From Proteobacteria bacterium UBA2133 (GTDB taxonomy: Bacteria; Pseudomonadota; Gammaproteobacteria; Arenicellales; UBA868): DNA of 64,000 nt. The notes under the pieces were generated by a model. The model did not search any database. It was not told the DNA's origin and saw nothing but the letters and a program-made list of their open reading frames with translations. The stretch covers positions 19,697 through 83,696 of the forward strand of contig DCXP01000006.1 of the NCBI GenBank assembly GCA_002327725.1. Direction: 5' to 3'. Shown one piece after another: positions 61,161 through 64,000 of this stretch (its first letter is position 1; each line of letters starts with the position of its first letter). A program made the translations under genes and the position numbers.

Positions 61161-63050
61161 TCAGGCTGCTGAGCGCAACTGCTGCCTTTTCAGGTGCACC
61201 AGAAGCAGCGAGATCGCAGCGGGTGTCACTCCGGAAAGCCGTGTCGCCTGGCCGACGGTCGCCGGCTGGTGCTCTATGAAGATCTGGCGGACCTCGTTCG
61301 AAAGCCCCCGCACCTGCCGGTAATCCATTTCCTTCTGGATAACTGTCTCCTCGTGTCTGCGCTGGCGGGCAATCTCATCGCGCTGGCGGTCGATATACCC
61401 CGCATAACGGGTCTCGATTTCCAGTTGTTCGATCACCGCGGGATCGGTAACGCCCTTGTTGTCTGAGGCACTGAGGCCAATCAAGTCCTGATAGCGTACT
61501 TGTGGCCTGCGCAGCAAATCAGCAAGGCATTGTTCACGACTGAGTTCCTGGCCGAGCACATCCCTGGCCTTCTCGGTCGTAATCGTCTCAGGCCGGACCC
61601 AGGTCTGGCGCAGGCGGGCGCGTTCCCGCTCCAGCAGATCGCGCTTTTCGGCAAAGACTTTCCAGCGTACTTCGTCGACCAGTCCGAGGGTGCGGCCCGT
61701 TTCGGTCAGACGCAAATCTGCGTTGTCCTCGCGCAGTTGCAGCCGGTACTCGGCGCGGGAGGTAAACATCCGGTAGGGTTCTGTGACGCCGCGGGTGGTC
61801 AGGTCGTCGATCATGACCCCGATATACGCCTCATCACGACGCGGCCGCCAGGGCAGCTCACCCCGACTTCGCCTCGCCGCATTGAGGCCGGCAACGAGCC
61901 CCTGGCCCGCCGCTTCTTCGTAGCCGGTTGTGCCGTTGATCTGCCCCGCGAAAAAAAGTCCCGACAGGGCCCGCGTTTCGAGCCCTGGCAGAAGGTCACG
62001 GGGATCGAAAAAATCGTACTCAATGGCATAGCCTGGCCGGGTAATCCGGGCGTTTTCAAACCCTCGAATACTGCGCACCATCTCCCACTGGATATCAAAA
62101 GGCAGGCTGGTGGAAAGACCGTTGGGGTAGATCTCATGCACATTCAAACCTTCCGGCTCGACGAATATCTGGTGGGAGTCCCGATCAGCAAAGCGAACGA
62201 TTTTGTCCTCAACCGATGGGCAGTACCTCGGCCCGACGCCCTCGATCTCGCCGCCGTAGAGCGCAGAGCGACTGAGCCCGGCACGAATGATCTCGTGGGT
62301 TTTTTCGTTGGTTTTGGCAATGTGGCAGCAGACCTGCCGTGGGTGATCGCTCGCCTTGGCTAGAAAGGAGAAACTCGGCACTGGATCGTCGCCCGGCTGC
62401 AACTCCAGCACGGAAAAGTCGATCGTTCGCCCGTCGATTCGCGGCGGCGTGCCGGTCTTCAGGCGTCCGCTGCGCGGACAGAGTTCCCGCAGGCGATCGG
62501 CGAGTACTGTCGCCGGGGCATCTCCCGCGCGGCCGCCGGGTTCGCTGCGATGACCCACATGAATCCGGCCATTGAGGAAGGTTCCGGTCGTCAGCACCAC
62601 GGCGCGGGACGAAACACGGATTCCCCCGGCGGTAACGATCCCAGCCACCTCATCGCCCTCCACCAGCAGATCCTCAACGGCCTGCTGCAGCACGACCGGC
62701 CCAGATTCTGCTTCGACGCTTGTACGGATTGCCTCACGATACAGGGCCCGATCCGCCTGTGCCCGCGTAGCACGAACTGCCGGTCCCTTACGGGCGTTGA
62801 GTCGACGGAACTGGATACCTGCCCGATCTGCAGCCGCGCCCATGACTCCGCCGAGGGCATCAATCTCTTTGACGATATGGCCTTTACCGATACCGCCGAT
62901 GGCGGGATTACAGGACATCTCGCCGACCGTTTCGATGGTGTGCGTCACCAACAGCGTCTTGGCGCCGCTTCGCGACGCCGCCAACGCAGCCTCGGTGCCG
63001 GCATGGCCGCCGCCGATCACAATCACATCAAATGCTTCGGGATACTGCAT
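61161..63050 (-). CDS. mnmG: tRNA uridine-34 5-carboxymethylaminomethyl modification enzyme, FAD subunit
   Basis: 629 aa (GidA). With MnmE it modifies the tRNA wobble uridine. FAD motif '[17 protein letters not shown]', '[20 protein letters not shown]', '[10 protein letters not shown]', and the C-terminal '[18 protein letters not shown]'. ATG at 63050 gives the canonical N-terminus '[15 protein letters not shown]'; the frame to 63155 adds non-conserved residues and overlaps the upstream gene. mnmE is not in the window. Confidence 0.97.
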   Translation of the reverse strand: MQYPEAFDVIVIGGGHAGTEAALAASRSGAKTLLVTHTIETVGEMSCNPAIGGIGKGHIVKEIDALGGVMGAAADRAGIQFRRLNARKGPAVRATRAQADRALYREAIRTSVEAESGPVVLQQAVEDLLVEGDEVAGIVTAGGIRVSSRAVVLTTGTFLNGRIHVGHRSEPGGRAGDAPATVLADRLRELCPRSGRLKTGTPPRIDGRTIDFSVLELQPGDDPVPSFSFLAKASDHPRQVCCHIAKTNEKTHEIIRAGLSRSALYGGEIEGVGPRYCPSVEDKIVRFADRDSHQIFVEPEGLNVHEIYPNGLSTSLPFDIQWEMVRSIRGFENARITRPGYAIEYDFFDPRDLLPGLETRALSGLFFAGQINGTTGYEEAAGQGLVAGLNAARRSRGELPWRPRRDEAYIGVMIDDLTTRGVTEPYRMFTSRAEYRLQLREDNADLRLTETGRTLGLVDEVRWKVFAEKRDLLERERARLRQTWVRPETITTEKARDVLGQELSREQCLADLLRRPQVRYQDLIGLSASDNKGVTDPAVIEQLEIETRYAGYIDRQRDEIARQRRHEETVIQKEMDYRQVRGLSNEVRQIFIEHQPATVGQATRLSGVTPAAISLLLVHLKRQQLRSAA

Positions 63051-63072
63051 CGTGGGGAAACCGATCGGTCGA

Positions 63073-64000
63073 TCAGTTCTGGTAGTAGTAGTCGTAGCGG
63101 TTGTGAATCTTGCTGGCGAAACTCCACGCTTCTCCATGGGTGAGCGAATTATCATCCGGAATCACCTTGATAAAAAGCTTGTCCCCATGCCGAGCTTTCA
63201 GCGCTGTCAGTTGCTGATGCAGTTCTGATTCGCTGACCGAGGTTTCTATGCCCGACGGCGGGCGCAGCGAGTAGCGGCGCAGATCTCCCTCTTTCCAGAA
63301 ACGCACCTTAACCACGAATCGACCTACGGTACTGCGGGCCGGCCGAACCAGACGGTTGTATTCGCTCTCGAGATCGGAGTGGCGTTCTCTCAGGATATCG
63401 AGTTCTTCTTTATGAGCGGAGACAAGCAGCTCACGCTCTTTTGCGAACGCCGCCACTTCGTCCGCGTACTCGGCCCGAAGATAGGCCAGCTCCTCTTTGG
63501 TCAGTTTGTACTCAAGGGCGGTCTCGGCCAGACGAGCCGTCAGCTCCTCGCCCACGAGCTGGCTTTCCTCAAGCGCACGTTCGGTGCTGACGGTCGAGCG
63601 CACCAGGCCCGCCATTTCGTCGCGCAGGGCGCTGACCTCGGCCCTGAGTGATCCTCGGGTCACTTCGAGTGAACTGACCTGATCAGCGAGGGCGTCACGC
63701 TCGCGCAGCAAGGCATCGCGCGCGTTGGTCACAGCTGCCTGGCCCTGTCTCTGCGCTTCGTATGCCATGATCAGCCTGTTCTGTTCGGCCTGCACCGATG
63801 CAAGCGCATTCTTGAGGTCCGTGAGATCCAGCGCGAGCTGCTCACGGAGTCCTTCCGATACCGCTAACTGCTCTTGTTGGGCCCGGCTCTCGGTAGTGAC
63901 GCCGGCCAGTTCACCAGAGAGTGCGGCCTTTTCCCCGGTCAGCTGATCGCGGGCGGTGACCAGTTCGGCCACCTCGGCCTGCAGGGCGCTGCGGTCCTGC
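63073..64000 (-). CDS. Coiled-coil protein, C-terminal part (gene runs off the window)
   Basis: About 309 C-terminal residues are visible and the frame is open to the right edge, so the start is not in the window. The first two thirds are one long coiled coil (Glu/Ala/Leu/Arg-rich, e.g. '[19 protein letters not shown]', '[20 protein letters not shown]'). The last about 90 residues form a globular domain ('[20 protein letters not shown]', '[13 protein letters not shown]') ending in a Tyr-rich tail ('NRYDYYYQN'). No named family recognised; an SMC-like or cell-envelope scaffold role is possible. Confidence 0.8.
   Translation of the reverse strand, partial: QDRSALQAEVAELVTARDQLTGEKAALSGELAGVTTESRAQQEQLAVSEGLREQLALDLTDLKNALASVQAEQNRLIMAYEAQRQGQAAVTNARDALLRERDALADQVSSLEVTRGSLRAEVSALRDEMAGLVRSTVSTERALEESQLVGEELTARLAETALEYKLTKEELAYLRAEYADEVAAFAKERELLVSAHKEELDILRERHSDLESEYNRLVRPARSTVGRFVVKVRFWKEGDLRRYSLRPPSGIETSVSESELHQQLTALKARHGDKLFIKVIPDDNSLTHGEAWSFASKIHNRYDYYYQN

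Noticed and set aside
1..64000. CRISPR arrays, insertion sequences, prophage, tRNA or rRNA genes
   Set aside because: No regularly spaced repeats, transposase or integrase motifs, phage structural genes, cloverleaf-like segments or rRNA sequence were noticed on either strand.

Overview
The window is a GC-rich, densely packed bacterial chromosome segment with no rRNA, tRNA, prophage, insertion sequence or CRISPR array that I could see. Gene content and order (gmk-rpoZ-spoT-ridA-recG, yicC-gmk, mnmG-rsmG-parA-parB, hemW, hemJ, trmL, hslR, and a metK and ahcY pair with an S-adenosylhomocysteine riboswitch between them) point to a gammaproteobacterium, perhaps near the Chromatiales/Ectothiorhodospiraceae. 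That placement is an inference from gene content, not from a tree.

Layout. 1-3.7 kb: 3' end of a type-2 isoleucyl-tRNA synthetase, then the methyl-cycle genes metK, SAH riboswitch and ahcY, closed by a strong terminator. 3.7-9.2 kb: DUF465 protein, a two-helix membrane peptide coupled to pepN, an ArgO/LysE exporter, and a VWA protein paired with a membrane J-domain protein whose HPD motif reads HTD. 9.2-14.1 kb: a transpeptidase, thyA-folA and uvrD. 14.1-22.3 kb (minus strand): one long housekeeping run yicC-gmk-rpoZ-spoT-ridA-recG-ubiA-HEAT-like protein. 22.4-24.2 kb: a small Ser/Thr kinase and a PdhR-like regulator with an apparent autoregulatory operator. 24.3-31.6 kb: a ten-gene, almost fully overlapping Mrp/Mbh-like cation/proton antiporter operon with three large antiporter-like subunits and no full-length MrpA. 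31.6-34.4 kb: a nitroreductase remnant, tdk, and a tandem family of three related secreted lipoproteins, the middle copy decayed. 34.7-39 kb (minus): a GlpD-like oxidoreductase, a GT4 glycosyltransferase, and a PHP-like hydrolase fused to a methyltransferase. 39.2-44.8 kb: an MttB-superfamily methyltransferase without pyrrolysine, and molybdenum-cofactor genes (moaB, moaD, moaE, moaC, moeA), with an unannotated 46-codon ORF wedged between moeA and a methyltransferase. 44.8-52.9 kb: thioredoxin-like protein, CPA2 antiporter, gpmA, YfhO-like membrane protein, rdgB-rph, a NUDIX hydrolase and a YfaZ-like barrel. 53-58.8 kb: hslR, a D-2-hydroxyacid dehydrogenase, hemW (no ATG/GTG/TTG start), hemJ, trmL, a DUF364 protein, a periplasmic thioredoxin and a hotdog thioesterase. 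58.8-64 kb (minus): parB, parA, rsmG, mnmG and the 3' end of a coiled-coil protein.

Most of the window is conserved housekeeping. The less ordinary material is the Mbh-ordered antiporter operon, the lipoprotein paralogue array with its decayed copy, the hydrolase-methyltransferase fusion cluster, the 46-aa ORF after moeA and the HTD J-protein paired with a VWA protein. Functions below come from motifs and remembered family features only; no database search was possible.
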